A stretch of DNA of 12,538 nucleotides, from the NCBI RefSeq assembly GCF_002413825.1, contig NZ_DHXT01000061.1:1-12538 (forward strand). The letters are read 5' to 3'. The stretch is from Rhodoferax sp. UBA5149. GTDB taxonomy: Bacteria; Pseudomonadota; Gammaproteobacteria; Burkholderiales; Burkholderiaceae_C. Below, one piece after another: positions 7,199 through 12,538 of this stretch. How positions within the stretch are numbered: the first letter of the stretch is position 1; every line of letters begins with the position of its first letter. The position numbers and the translations under genes were made by a program. The notes beneath the pieces are model-generated. The model searched no databases and was not told where the DNA came from. It saw nothing but the letters and a program-made list of their open reading frames with translations.

Positions 7199-8107
7199 GT
7201 GCCCCTGTCCGCGTCGAGCCCATCCCCCGCGGCGCCGCTGTCGGCCACCCCGCCCGCTGGCCGCTTCATCCCGTTCGACTTGGCGACGGGCGCCACCTAT
7301 GCCCTGGGGCTGACCTACGCCGACCACATCCGTGAGACCGGTGAGAGGCCGGGTCGGCCGGTGGTATTTCAGAAGCACTGCGCCGCCACGCCGGGCGAGG
7401 GGGCTCGCGTCGCGACGCCGACGCCCCAGGCGCTGTGTGATCTGCTGCTAGCGCTGGACCCCGCGTTGGCCGCCTGGCTGTCCCCGCGCTTGGGCGCCAT
7501 CCCGCCTCTGCTCGACTACGAAGGCGAGATCGGCGTGGTCCTGTTCGATCCGGTGACCGAGGCTGCCCTGGCCACCGGCGCACCGCTGCCCAGACTGGGT
7601 TTCTTTCTAGCCAATGACCTGACGGCGCGCAGCATCCAGATCGCCGGCGAAGGCACGGCAAATCGACTCGACTTTTGGTCCTCAGCCAAAAGCCTGCCCG
7701 GCTTTCTGCCCGTCGGCCCACGCGTCTGGTGCCCGGATGGCGTCGGCCCGGAGGCACTGCCGCAGGTAGTTTTGCGGACACACGTGAACGGCACACTGCG
7801 CCAGTCGGCCTCCACCGGGACCGTGCTGTACACGCTGCGGCAGATGCTGCAGGTCGCGGCGGTGGTGGCCCCCGGGCGCTGCCTGCGTGCGCACGACCTG
7901 GTGCTGACCGGCACGCCGGCTGGCATCGCCCTGTCGGTGCCGCGCTGGAAGCGCAGGCTGGCTCTGTTGTTGGCGCGGCGCCAACGCATACGCGCGGCCG
8001 TGCGCAGTGCCGCCGCCAATCCGCGCTTTCTGCAGCCCGGCGACACGGTACGGGTCAGCGCCGATTGGCTGGGCAGTTGTGAATGCACGATTGCCGGTGC
8101 CGCATGA
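7199..8107 (+). CDS. Fumarylacetoacetate hydrolase (FAH)-fold family protein
   Basis: A 302-residue FAH-fold protein, a family that breaks or hydrates C-C or C=C bonds in keto-acid substrates using a divalent metal. Family landmarks are TYADHIRETGE (about 39-49), DYEGEIGVV with ligand residues E108 and E110, FLANDLTARSIQ with D140, WSSAKSLPGFLPVGP with K164, and LTGTPAG (236-242). The metal triad E-E-D appears complete. The start is assigned to the GTG at 7199; ATG 7186 lies in another frame. The ribosome binding site is weak. Residues about 249-276 form an arginine-rich, helical insertion between the GTPAG loop and the final FLQPGDTV strand, unusual for the family. The downstream DJ-1-like gene starts 13 bp after the stop, so they form an operon. 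The substrate cannot be assigned. Confidence 0.9.
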   Translation: MPLSASSPSPAAPLSATPPAGRFIPFDLATGATYALGLTYADHIRETGERPGRPVVFQKHCAATPGEGARVATPTPQALCDLLLALDPALAAWLSPRLGAIPPLLDYEGEIGVVLFDPVTEAALATGAPLPRLGFFLANDLTARSIQIAGEGTANRLDFWSSAKSLPGFLPVGPRVWCPDGVGPEALPQVVLRTHVNGTLRQSASTGTVLYTLRQMLQVAAVVAPGRCLRAHDLVLTGTPAGIALSVPRWKRRLALLLARRQRIRAAVRSAAANPRFLQPGDTVRVSADWLGSCECTIAGAA

Positions 8108-8108
8108 C

Positions 8109-8114
8109 AAGGGG
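8109..8114 (+). promoter_or_regulatory. Ribosome binding site of the DJ-1/PfpI-like gene
   Basis: AAGGGG sits 6 bases before the ATG at 8121. It decides the start against the open frame, which extends upstream to 8007 inside the FAH gene. Confidence 0.55.
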
Positions 8115-8120
8115 CTCACC

Positions 8121-9035
8121 ATGAAGAAACTCAACATTGTCATGCCGCTGCCAAGCCACGACTTCGACCCGAGCGAGGTCGCCGTCACCTGGGGCATTGT
8201 GCGGGCCGCCGGCCACAGCGTGACCTTTGCCACGCCTGACGGACGGCGCGCCCATGCCGACCCGCGGATGCTCACGGGCGAGGGGCTGGACCCCTGGGGC
8301 TGGGTGCCGGTGTTGAAAAAAATTCGTTTGATTGGCCTGCTGCTGCGGGCCGAGTCCGGCGCGCGCCAGACCTACCGTGCGCTGGAACAAGACCCGAATT
8401 TTTTACACCCGAAACGCTATGAAGCGTTGCGCAGCCAGGACTTCGACGGCCTGGTGCTGCCAGGCGGCCATGCACGCGGCATGCGCCCGTACCTGGAGAG
8501 CCACAGCCTGCAGGCCTTTGTCGCCGACTTCTTCGAATCACACGACACGGCGGGCCAGCCCAAGCCGGTTGCGGCCATTTGCCACGGCGTCTTGCTGGCC
8601 GCGCGGTCCCTCTCGCCCAAAACCGGCAAGTCGGTCTTGTATGGCCGCAAGACCACGGCCCTGACCTGGAAGCTGGAGCGTTCGGCCTGGCAGCTGACCC
8701 GGTTTCTGGCGCGCTTTTGGGACGCCACCTATTACCGCACCTACACCGAGGACCAGGGCGAGCCCGTGGGCTATTGGAGCGTCGAAATGGAAGTCAAACG
8801 GGCGCTGGCGCACGACGCTGATTTTTGCGATGTACCACCGGGCACCGAACACCACGCCCGCAAGACCAGCGGCATGGTGCGGGACCGCCTGGACGACGCG
8901 CGCGCGGCCTGGGTGGTGCGAGACAGCCACTACCTCTCGGCCCGCTGGCCGGGCGATGTGCATACTTTTGCCAAGGCTTATGTGGCCATGCTGAACGCGC
9001 AGTACGGTGCCGCCGCGCTGAGAGCCAACGGATAA
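8121..9035 (+). CDS. DJ-1/PfpI-like, class I glutamine amidotransferase-fold protein
   Basis: A 304-residue protein of the DJ-1/ThiJ/PfpI superfamily. Visible features are the first strand LNIVMPLPSHDFDPSEVAVTW with E19, the GLVLPGGHARGM loop (110-121), and the nucleophile elbow AAICHG with C154-H155. This family includes glyoxalases, deglycases, chaperones and proteases, so the reaction is not fixed by the fold. It is longer than typical 190-230-residue members. It has an insertion between the first strand and the GGH loop (about 45-105) and a long segment after the elbow rich in aromatic residues (FWDATYYRTYTE, VGYWSVEME), as in the larger Hsp31-like members. It is co-transcribed with the FAH-fold gene and under the divergent TetR gene. 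A role in detoxifying or processing a reactive carbonyl or keto-acid is an inference. Confidence 0.85.
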   Translation: MKKLNIVMPLPSHDFDPSEVAVTWGIVRAAGHSVTFATPDGRRAHADPRMLTGEGLDPWGWVPVLKKIRLIGLLLRAESGARQTYRALEQDPNFLHPKRYEALRSQDFDGLVLPGGHARGMRPYLESHSLQAFVADFFESHDTAGQPKPVAAICHGVLLAARSLSPKTGKSVLYGRKTTALTWKLERSAWQLTRFLARFWDATYYRTYTEDQGEPVGYWSVEMEVKRALAHDADFCDVPPGTEHHARKTSGMVRDRLDDARAAWVVRDSHYLSARWPGDVHTFAKAYVAMLNAQYGAAALRANG

Positions 9036-9070
9036 CGGCAAGCGGCATTGCGCAGCTCTTTGGGCACCAT

Positions 9071-9094
9071 GTGCCAACTTGGCGCCATTTTTTT
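9071..9094 (+). terminator. Probable Rho-independent terminator of the FAH/DJ-1 operon
   Basis: GTGCC (9071-9075) and GGCGC (9081-9085) can pair around the loop AACTT (one G-U pair), followed after CA by seven T (9088-9094). It lies 35 bp after the DJ-1 stop and before the convergent toxin gene. Confidence 0.5.
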
Positions 9095-9139
9095 GCCAAT
9101 CGTGCATGCATCCATTTCATGCAACTGCTTTCTTTGTGG

Positions 9140-9466
9140 CTATCGCCCAAACAGTTCTGAGTGCGTGCCTGCACGAACAAAAATCACACTGTCCGCCTGC
9201 AAGCGGTAAATCAGCAGCAGATCACCTTTTGCATGGCATTCACGGTGATCAGCCCATTCGCCTTCCAGCTCATGGTCCAGCCATTCGGCTGGCAATGGCC
9301 CTTCATTGGCAATCAACAGCATCATGGCTTCCTTGAGCCGCTGCATGTCCTGCTTGCCTGAGTGGGTCAGTTTCTCCCAATCCTTTCCAAATTGACGTGT
9401 GTGATCAGACTTTTTTGGCAGAGGCGCGCGTTTTGCCTTTACCGGTTTTTTTATCGAGCGCATCAA
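9140..9466 (-). CDS. YafQ/RelE-family toxin of a type II toxin-antitoxin system
   Basis: A 108-residue toxin of the YafQ branch of RelE-like mRNA interferases, which cleave mRNA at the ribosome. The core from about residue 22 reads HTRQFGKDWEKL, MLLIANEGPLPAEWLDHELEG, ECHAKGDLLLIYRL and RAGTHSELFG. Residues corresponding to the E. coli YafQ active site are present (H65, H78, D82, H102, F106), but the tryptophan after the catalytic aspartate is L83. The only usable starts are ATG 9466 or 9463, giving a lysine-rich N-terminal extension of about 20 residues and an overlap of about 60 bp with the 3' end of the antitoxin gene. It is translated from the same minus-strand transcript as the antitoxin, so synthesis should be coupled. 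Confidence 0.88.
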   Translation of the reverse strand: MMRSIKKPVKAKRAPLPKKSDHTRQFGKDWEKLTHSGKQDMQRLKEAMMLLIANEGPLPAEWLDHELEGEWADHRECHAKGDLLLIYRLQADSVIFVRAGTHSELFGR

Positions 9467-9719
9467 AAAGTTCTTTCGCAGAGCCGAAACGTGCCGCCGT
9501 TATTTCGCGGGCCTCGATCATGGCTGCAACTGTTTCTGGCGTGGGTTTGCGAATTTCAAAAGGCAAACCGCGAACTGCCACCACTTGTCGCAGAAACAAC
9601 CGGATGGCACCGCTCAGGTCAAGACCCAAATCGGCGAGCACTTCGGCAGATTGTTTCTTCAAGTCAGGCTCAATCCGTGAACGGATTTCAGCTGACTTCC
9701 CATACGTTGCTGCTTGCAT
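9405..9719 (-). CDS. RelB/DinJ-family antitoxin
   Basis: A 104-residue antitoxin. The N-terminal part is a ribbon-helix-helix DNA-binding and dimer domain: EIRSRIEPDLKKQSAEVLAD, then LGLDLSGAIRLFLRQVV. It is followed by the family motif VRGLPFEIRKPTPET. The C-terminal part (about 65-104), which would wrap the toxin, ends in a lysine-rich tail (KKTGKGKTRASAKK). It is somewhat longer than E. coli DinJ (86 residues). The ATG at 9719 lacks an obvious ribosome binding site. It is upstream of and overlaps the YafQ-like toxin gene, the usual antitoxin-first order. RelB/DinJ proteins repress their own promoter, here in the AT-rich stretch to the right. Confidence 0.88.
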   Translation of the reverse strand: MQAATYGKSAEIRSRIEPDLKKQSAEVLADLGLDLSGAIRLFLRQVVAVRGLPFEIRKPTPETVAAMIEAREITAARFGSAKELFDALDKKTGKGKTRASAKKV

Positions 9720-9860
9720 AGTGTTTGTGATTGAGTGATTAAGTAGTTGATGCGTTTGCGTCTAAGTTTTTACGTTTGCTTTTGATTTAGTATTTAAATT
9801 GAGTGTTTGGATTTCTTGCAGTACGTAGCGTCAATGTAGCTACAAATTAAGTCGCTGTCA
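9720..9860 (-). promoter_or_regulatory. AT-rich promoter and operator zone of the RelB/YafQ module
   Basis: About 140 bp of AT-rich sequence upstream of the antitoxin gene. It contains direct repeats GTGATT at 9727-9732 and 9735-9740, just before the ATG, and CGTTTGC at 9753-9759 and 9773-9779, 20 bp apart. These are candidate binding sites for the antitoxin. A minus-strand -35-like TTGACG lies near 9832, but no confident -10 was chosen. Confidence 0.4.
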
Positions 9861-9886
9861 ACTGTCGTCGTGAGTGGGTGTGCTTA

Positions 9887-9907
9887 CGCCGATGAGCCGC
9901 TTCGGCG
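9887..9907. repeat. Small hairpin CGCCGA/TCGGCG
   Basis: CGCCGA (9887-9892) and TCGGCG (9902-9907) form a 6-bp GC-rich stem with a 9-base loop, immediately left of the long nested hairpin. It has no T run, so it is not a terminator. Confidence 0.45.
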
Positions 9908-9914
9908 GGTTAAC

Positions 9915-10064
9915 TGTTGGCGCCGACGCCAAATGGACCCAGGCTGCCGATTTCCCGTGACCCAGCGCGATGCCGTGTATTCGTTGCTGGGTGCGGGATG
10001 GCAGCCCTTGCGAGTGGGTCAGTCCAAAGTCGGCACCTGGGTCAAAAACGAATCGGCGCCAACA
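9915..10064. repeat. 150-bp nested imperfect inverted repeat (long hairpin)
   Basis: Three consecutive nested stems can be traced. The outer arms TGTTGGCGCCGA (9915-9926) and TCGGCGCCAACA (10053-10064) are a perfect 12-bp pair. The middle arms GACCCAGGCTGCCGA (9936-9950) and TCGGCACCTGGGTC (10030-10043) pair over 14 bp with one bulge. The inner arms CCCGTGACCCAGC (9954-9966) and GCTGGGTGCGGG (9986-9997) pair with one bulge and one mismatch. A side segment, 9998-10029, is unpaired. The whole unit could fold as one long hairpin. Short open frames cross it on both strands, but none looks like a protein. It may be a small non-autonomous element, a recombination site or a structured RNA; the sequence alone does not decide. 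Confidence 0.65.
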
Positions 10065-10216
10065 TGCTTGTGAGTTTGAACAAGGCAGAAGCCAAAGCTG
10101 TAGCGCTACGTCACCCATTGAAATCCATCCTTCAAGAAGCCTTGTTGCGGTAAGTTGAGTGTTTGCAACGTTTGTATGACGTACACTGTAATGCCGTGAT
10201 TCTGGAGGTTTAAGCC
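10065..10216 (+). promoter_or_regulatory. Promoter region of the RHH/ParE module
   Basis: TTGCAA (10163-10168) and TGTAAT (10187-10192), 18 bp apart, make a fair sigma-70 promoter. TGTA (10173-10176) and TACA (10182-10185) form a short inverted repeat between the two elements, a plausible operator for the antitoxin. GGAGG at 10204-10208 is a strong ribosome binding site 8 bases before the ATG at 10217. GTAGCGCTAC near 10098-10107 is a 10-bp palindrome of unknown role. Confidence 0.5.
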
Positions 10217-10459
10217 ATGTCCACTGCCGAAAAAATTCTGAATGTTCGTCTCCCCGTCGAGCTGCATGGTCAGTTGGAGCAGCTGGTGCAAGCCACGGGC
10301 CGCAGCAAAAGCTTCCTGACCGTAGAGGCCCTGAAAAGTTATGTAAGCCAGGAACAATGGCAGATTGCGGACATTCAAGCCGGCCTGCAAGAGGCAGATC
10401 AGGGTGAGTTCGCGACGGCGGAAGAAGTACGCGCCGTGTACGCCAAATACGGGCACTGA
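10217..10459 (+). CDS. Ribbon-helix-helix (CopG-like) antitoxin
   Basis: An 80-residue antitoxin. The N-terminal ribbon-helix-helix reads ILNVRLPVELHGQLEQLVQA, followed by TGRSKSFLTVEALKSYV, with the usual sharp turn at the GRSKS position. The C-terminal half, WQIADIQAGLQEADQGEFATAEEV, is the acidic toxin-binding segment common to ParD-like partners of RelE/ParE toxins. GGAGG 8 bases upstream supports the ATG. The toxin gene starts 2 bp after the stop, so the two form an operon. As in related modules, the antitoxin probably represses the promoter just upstream, alone and with the toxin. Confidence 0.92.
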   Translation: MSTAEKILNVRLPVELHGQLEQLVQATGRSKSFLTVEALKSYVSQEQWQIADIQAGLQEADQGEFATAEEVRAVYAKYGH

Positions 10460-10461
10460 GC

Positions 10462-10749
10462 GTGGAGCTTCGATGGACGCGCAAGGCGCTTGGAAATCTG
10501 GATCAAATTGCCGCCTATATTGGACAGGACAACCCCACGCGAGCCAGCTCTTTCGTCGGGGAAATCAAGGAAAAGACAGAGTTGTTGGTTGCGTTCCCCG
10601 CTCTGGGTCGGCTAGGCCGGGTACCCGTCACCCGTGAACTGGTAGTGCATGAAAACTACGTGGTGCCCTATCGCGTGAAAGGTGACACCGTGCAGATCAT
10701 CCGTGTCCAGCACGTCGCCCGGCTATGGCCGAAGCAGTTCAATCCATGA
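10462..10749 (+). CDS. RelE/ParE-family toxin
   Basis: A 95-residue toxin of the RelE/ParE superfamily. It has the ParE-like layout: LRWTRKALGNLDQIAAYI, DNPTRASSFVGEI, then FPALGRLGRVPVTRELVV, the strand YVVPYRV and the final VQIIRVQHVARLWP. The GR.GR..TREL block and the terminal R-V-x-H strand are typical of ParE/RelE toxins; members of this branch poison gyrase or cleave mRNA, and the sequence alone does not separate these. The start is a GTG 2 bp after the antitoxin stop, with no ribosome binding site, so translation probably depends on coupling to the antitoxin. Confidence 0.92.
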   Translation: MELRWTRKALGNLDQIAAYIGQDNPTRASSFVGEIKEKTELLVAFPALGRLGRVPVTRELVVHENYVVPYRVKGDTVQIIRVQHVARLWPKQFNP

Positions 10750-10752
10750 GTG

Positions 10753-10763
10753 TGTTGGCGCCG
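10753..10763 (+). repeat. Third copy of the TGTTGGCGCCG motif
   Basis: TGTTGGCGCCG recurs 3 bp after the toxin stop. It matches the outer arms of the long hairpin (9915-9926 in the same direction, 10053-10064 inverted), so copies flank the RHH/ParE module. The copy is short and contains the GGCGCC palindrome, so chance cannot be excluded. Confidence 0.4.
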
Positions 10764-10826
10764 TCCTGCAGTTTGTTGGCCTCGCCGTTCTGGCGCTTCA
10801 CGACGTTCTCTGACTGGCCGTAGCAG

Positions 10827-10870
10827 CGCCCAGGCGCACGCGGGCCACAAGGCAAAAGCGGCGCCTGGCG
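10827..10870. repeat. GC-rich hairpin downstream of the ParE-like toxin
   Basis: CGCCCAGGCGC (10827-10837) and GCGCCTGGCG (10861-10870) pair over 10 bp with one bulge around a 23-base loop. There is no T run, so it is not a canonical terminator, although it might slow transcription out of the toxin gene. The rest of 10764-10878 shows no gene. Confidence 0.45.
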
Positions 10871-10878
10871 GTATAGTA

Positions 10879-10966
10879 ACTCCGAATTTCACAGATTTTT
10901 ATTCCGATATTTACGGCATATGATTCCGTATTTTACGTAACTAAATTCCGAATTTAGCGGTATTAT
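10879..10966. repeat. Four 22-bp direct repeats (iteron-like) before the DUF4143 ATPase gene
   Basis: Units begin at 10879, 10901, 10923 and 10945, each with the CCG core at exactly 22-bp spacing (10882, 10904, 10926, 10948). The units share AYTCCGNATTT, and three of them continue with an A-C/G-rich end such as TTACGG or TTAGCGG, so each is itself a loose CCG...CGG inverted repeat. The block is AT-rich and ends 7 bp before the ATPase ATG. The phase of about two helical turns suggests one protein binding side by side on one DNA face. Role unknown: an autoregulatory operator or an iteron-like site. Confidence 0.75.
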
Positions 10967-10973
10967 TCGACCC

Positions 10974-12215
10974 ATGAATGCAAGCACGCTTTACCCACGT
11001 CTCATCCAAGCCCGCCTCAAAGAGGCCTTGGCTGATACCCCGGTCGTGTTATTGGCTGGCCCGCGCCAGTCAGGAAAGACGACCTTGGTGCGCCAACTGG
11101 CGGCCGAGCCTGGGGTGCGCTACCTAACGCTGGATGACGAATTGACCCTGCTGTCTGCCCGCCAGGACCCCACCGGCATGATCCGCAGCCTGGACCGGGC
11201 TGTGATCGATGAGATTCAACGTGCGCCGCAACTCCTGCTCGCCATCAAAAAAAGTGTGGATGAGGACCGGCGACCCGGACGTTTTTTGTTAACCGGGTCA
11301 GCCAACCTGATGCTGCTACCCACCGTGGCGGACTCTTTGGCGGGCCGAATGGAAACCCTCTCCTTATTGCCGCTGTCACAGAGTGAACTGCATGGCTCAG
11401 ATGCCAACTGGATTGACGCCGCCTTTGCCGGGCAACTGCTCAAGGTGTCTACGCCGATTGTGGCGGCCGCCTTGATCGAGGCTGTGCTGCAAGGGGGCTA
11501 TCCAGAGGCCATTTCGCGCGCCACATCGCGCAGGCGAACCGCCTGGGCGCGCCAGTACATCAAGGCAATCATTGCCCGCGATGTGCTGGACGTGGCAGGC
11601 ATCGACAAGCTCGACCACTTGCCGCTCTTGTTGCGCTGCCTGGCCCAGGTATCCGGCCAGATGTGCAACTACACCCAACTCGGCGGCCAGGTGGGTCTGG
11701 ACAGCAAAACCGCAGCGCGTTATGTGGGTGTGTTCGAACAGATGTACTTGCTCACACGGGTGGATGTGTGGGCCAGAAACCAGTTGAAACGGATCGTCAA
11801 AACACCCAAACTGCAGTTCATCGACTCCGGGTTGCTGGCGACTCTGATCGACCTTAATGCGACTGAGATACAGCAAAACCGCAGCCGGTTCGGCCATGTG
11901 CTGGAGGCGTTTGTGTACGGTGAGTTGCTCAAACACACCACCACCGCCGAGGGCGATTACCGGCTGTTGTATTACCGTGATCTGGACAAATTCGAGGTGG
12001 ATGTGGTAATCGAAAACGCTGCCGGGCAACTGGTGGGCATCGAGGTCAAAGCCGCCGCCAGCGTCAATGAAAGCGATATGCGTGGCCTGAAAAAGCTGGC
12101 CAGCGTCGCGGGTGTTCAGTTCAAGATGGGGGTGCTGCTGTATGACGGACTCGAGACCTTGCCACTGGGTGATGGCTTGTGGGCTGTGCCCTTGTCTACT
12201 TTGTGGGGAAACTAG
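10974..12215 (+). CDS. AAA ATPase with C-terminal DUF4143 domain
   Basis: A 413-residue protein of the AAA_14/DUF4143 family. The N-terminal ATPase has Walker A GPRQSGKT (29-36), Walker B RAVIDEIQ (75-82) and the sensor-like motif LLTGSAN (105-111). A helical region follows with LLPLSQSEL and LQGGYPEA (172-179), both family hallmarks. About 228-260 resembles a winged-helix segment (YTQLGGQVGLDSKTAARYVGVFEQ). The C-terminal domain (about 300-400) contains LYYRDLDKFEVDVVIE and GIEVKAA, with D343, E357 and K359 in a PD-(D/E)xK nuclease-like arrangement. The length is normal for the family, and the frame is intact. The function of the family is not established; members are frequent in mobile and accessory regions. 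A 22-bp repeat array ends 7 bp upstream. No ribosome binding site is clear. Confidence 0.92.
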   Translation: MNASTLYPRLIQARLKEALADTPVVLLAGPRQSGKTTLVRQLAAEPGVRYLTLDDELTLLSARQDPTGMIRSLDRAVIDEIQRAPQLLLAIKKSVDEDRRPGRFLLTGSANLMLLPTVADSLAGRMETLSLLPLSQSELHGSDANWIDAAFAGQLLKVSTPIVAAALIEAVLQGGYPEAISRATSRRRTAWARQYIKAIIARDVLDVAGIDKLDHLPLLLRCLAQVSGQMCNYTQLGGQVGLDSKTAARYVGVFEQMYLLTRVDVWARNQLKRIVKTPKLQFIDSGLLATLIDLNATEIQQNRSRFGHVLEAFVYGELLKHTTTAEGDYRLLYYRDLDKFEVDVVIENAAGQLVGIEVKAAASVNESDMRGLKKLASVAGVQFKMGVLLYDGLETLPLGDGLWAVPLSTLWGN

Positions 12216-12360
12216 TGTTGGCAGCGCAGTGCGGCCTTACCGCGCCGGTCAGGCGGACGAGCGGGCGCAGCGCGGGATTCATATTTCGATCAACGTTTGC
12301 CCAGCGACGGGCACGTTGTCCAATAAATAGCGGCTGCCTGCTGTTGCCGCAGCAAACAGA
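12216..12360. other. Intergenic, nothing recognised
   Basis: About 145 bp after the ATPase stop. Short frames on both strands show no recognisable protein, and no terminator hairpin with a T run was seen. It may contain decayed insertion-sequence DNA, given the transposase fragment to its right. Confidence 0.35.
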
Positions 12361-12537
12361 TCAAGCCCTTCTGAATGACCGAACCAAGGTGTATGCCGTA
12401 ACCCGCGATGCCAACCCAAATCGTTGGTCCGGTCCGACCCGCAGGAAGATACGCAGCACCATGTTGAGAACAGCCCCGTCGCGCTGCATGAAGTAGCGCA
12501 ACCTCGTTGGTACCGACAGCACCCACTGGCGCACCGG
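12361..12537 (-). pseudogene. IS91-family transposase fragment (runs off the window)
   Basis: Read on the minus strand from the right edge, the frame gives PVRQWVLSVPTRLRYFMQRD followed by GAVLNMVLRIFLRV. This matches the block of IS91/IS801-type rolling-circle transposases that usually reads PVRQWVLSLP.RLRYFL...LR.FLR. After about 12433 the similarity stops, and the frame ends at TGA 12361-12363 with unrelated text, so the gene appears truncated on this side. The catalytic HUH and tyrosine motifs are not in the window. The zinc-binding N-terminus would lie to the right of the window. The piece is a relic or one end of an element interrupted here. Confidence 0.7.
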
Positions 12538-12538
12538 C

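Noticed and set aside
6652..7296. A 214-codon minus-strand frame overlapping the second tetR gene
   Set aside because: Out-of-frame translation of the tetR gene and divergent spacer.
9915..10064. Integron attC site
   Set aside because: The folded shape is suggestive, but the ends do not match the RYYYAAC/GTTRRRY core sites, and no integrase is in the window.
9858..10484. A 208-codon minus-strand frame across the hairpin and the RHH antitoxin gene
   Set aside because: Overlaps a convincing antitoxin gene; its text has no domain, and a third of it lies in the inverted-repeat structure.
10879..10966. CRISPR array
   Set aside because: The repeats are contiguous 22-bp units with a short shared core and no unique spacers; no cas gene is near.

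Overview
The window looks like a chromosomal segment of a betaproteobacterium, most likely Burkholderiales. The reasons are the protein families (a REC-DUF3369-GGDEF-EAL regulator beside its histidine kinase, and a LysR/DUF2917 pair), the high-GC codon use of the left part, and the general style of the proteins. This assignment is inference; no rRNA or other marker gene is present.

Layout. (1) 1-2901: the 3' end of a sensor histidine kinase, then a response regulator with a degenerate GGDEF and an intact-looking EAL domain, forming a two-component c-di-GMP-degrading module. (2) 2917-4388: a small DUF2917 protein and a LysR regulator, divergently transcribed from a 143-bp spacer. (3) 4432-4705: a frameshifted relic of an IS21-family transposase, marking the start of a mosaic accessory region. 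(4) 4855-6310: a TetR regulator translationally coupled to an amidohydrolase-2 protein that lacks several usual metal ligands. Two tandem 11-bp palindromes abut the tetR start. (5) 6495-9035: a second TetR gene, divergent from a fumarylacetoacetate hydrolase-fold gene and a DJ-1/PfpI-like gene, with an 18-bp palindrome in the divergent spacer and a probable terminator after the DJ-1 gene. (6) 9140-10749: two type II toxin-antitoxin modules placed back to back, RelB/DinJ-YafQ on the minus strand and RHH-ParE/RelE on the plus strand. They are separated by about 500 bp containing an AT-rich promoter zone and a ~150-nt nested hairpin. (7) 10879-12215: four direct repeats at an exact 22-bp period, immediately upstream of a large AAA ATPase with a DUF4143/nuclease-like C-terminus. 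(8) 12361-12538: a minus-strand fragment of an IS91-family transposase running off the window.

How it works together. The left part is ordinary signalling and regulation. From 4.4 kb onward the window is an accessory island bounded by broken IS elements: two small TetR-controlled catabolic or detoxification operons, then a stability/defence-like cluster of two TA pairs and a DUF4143 ATPase. The most unusual non-coding signals are the 22-bp iteron-like array, the nested hairpin between the TA modules, and the tandem-palindrome operator at the first tetR gene.
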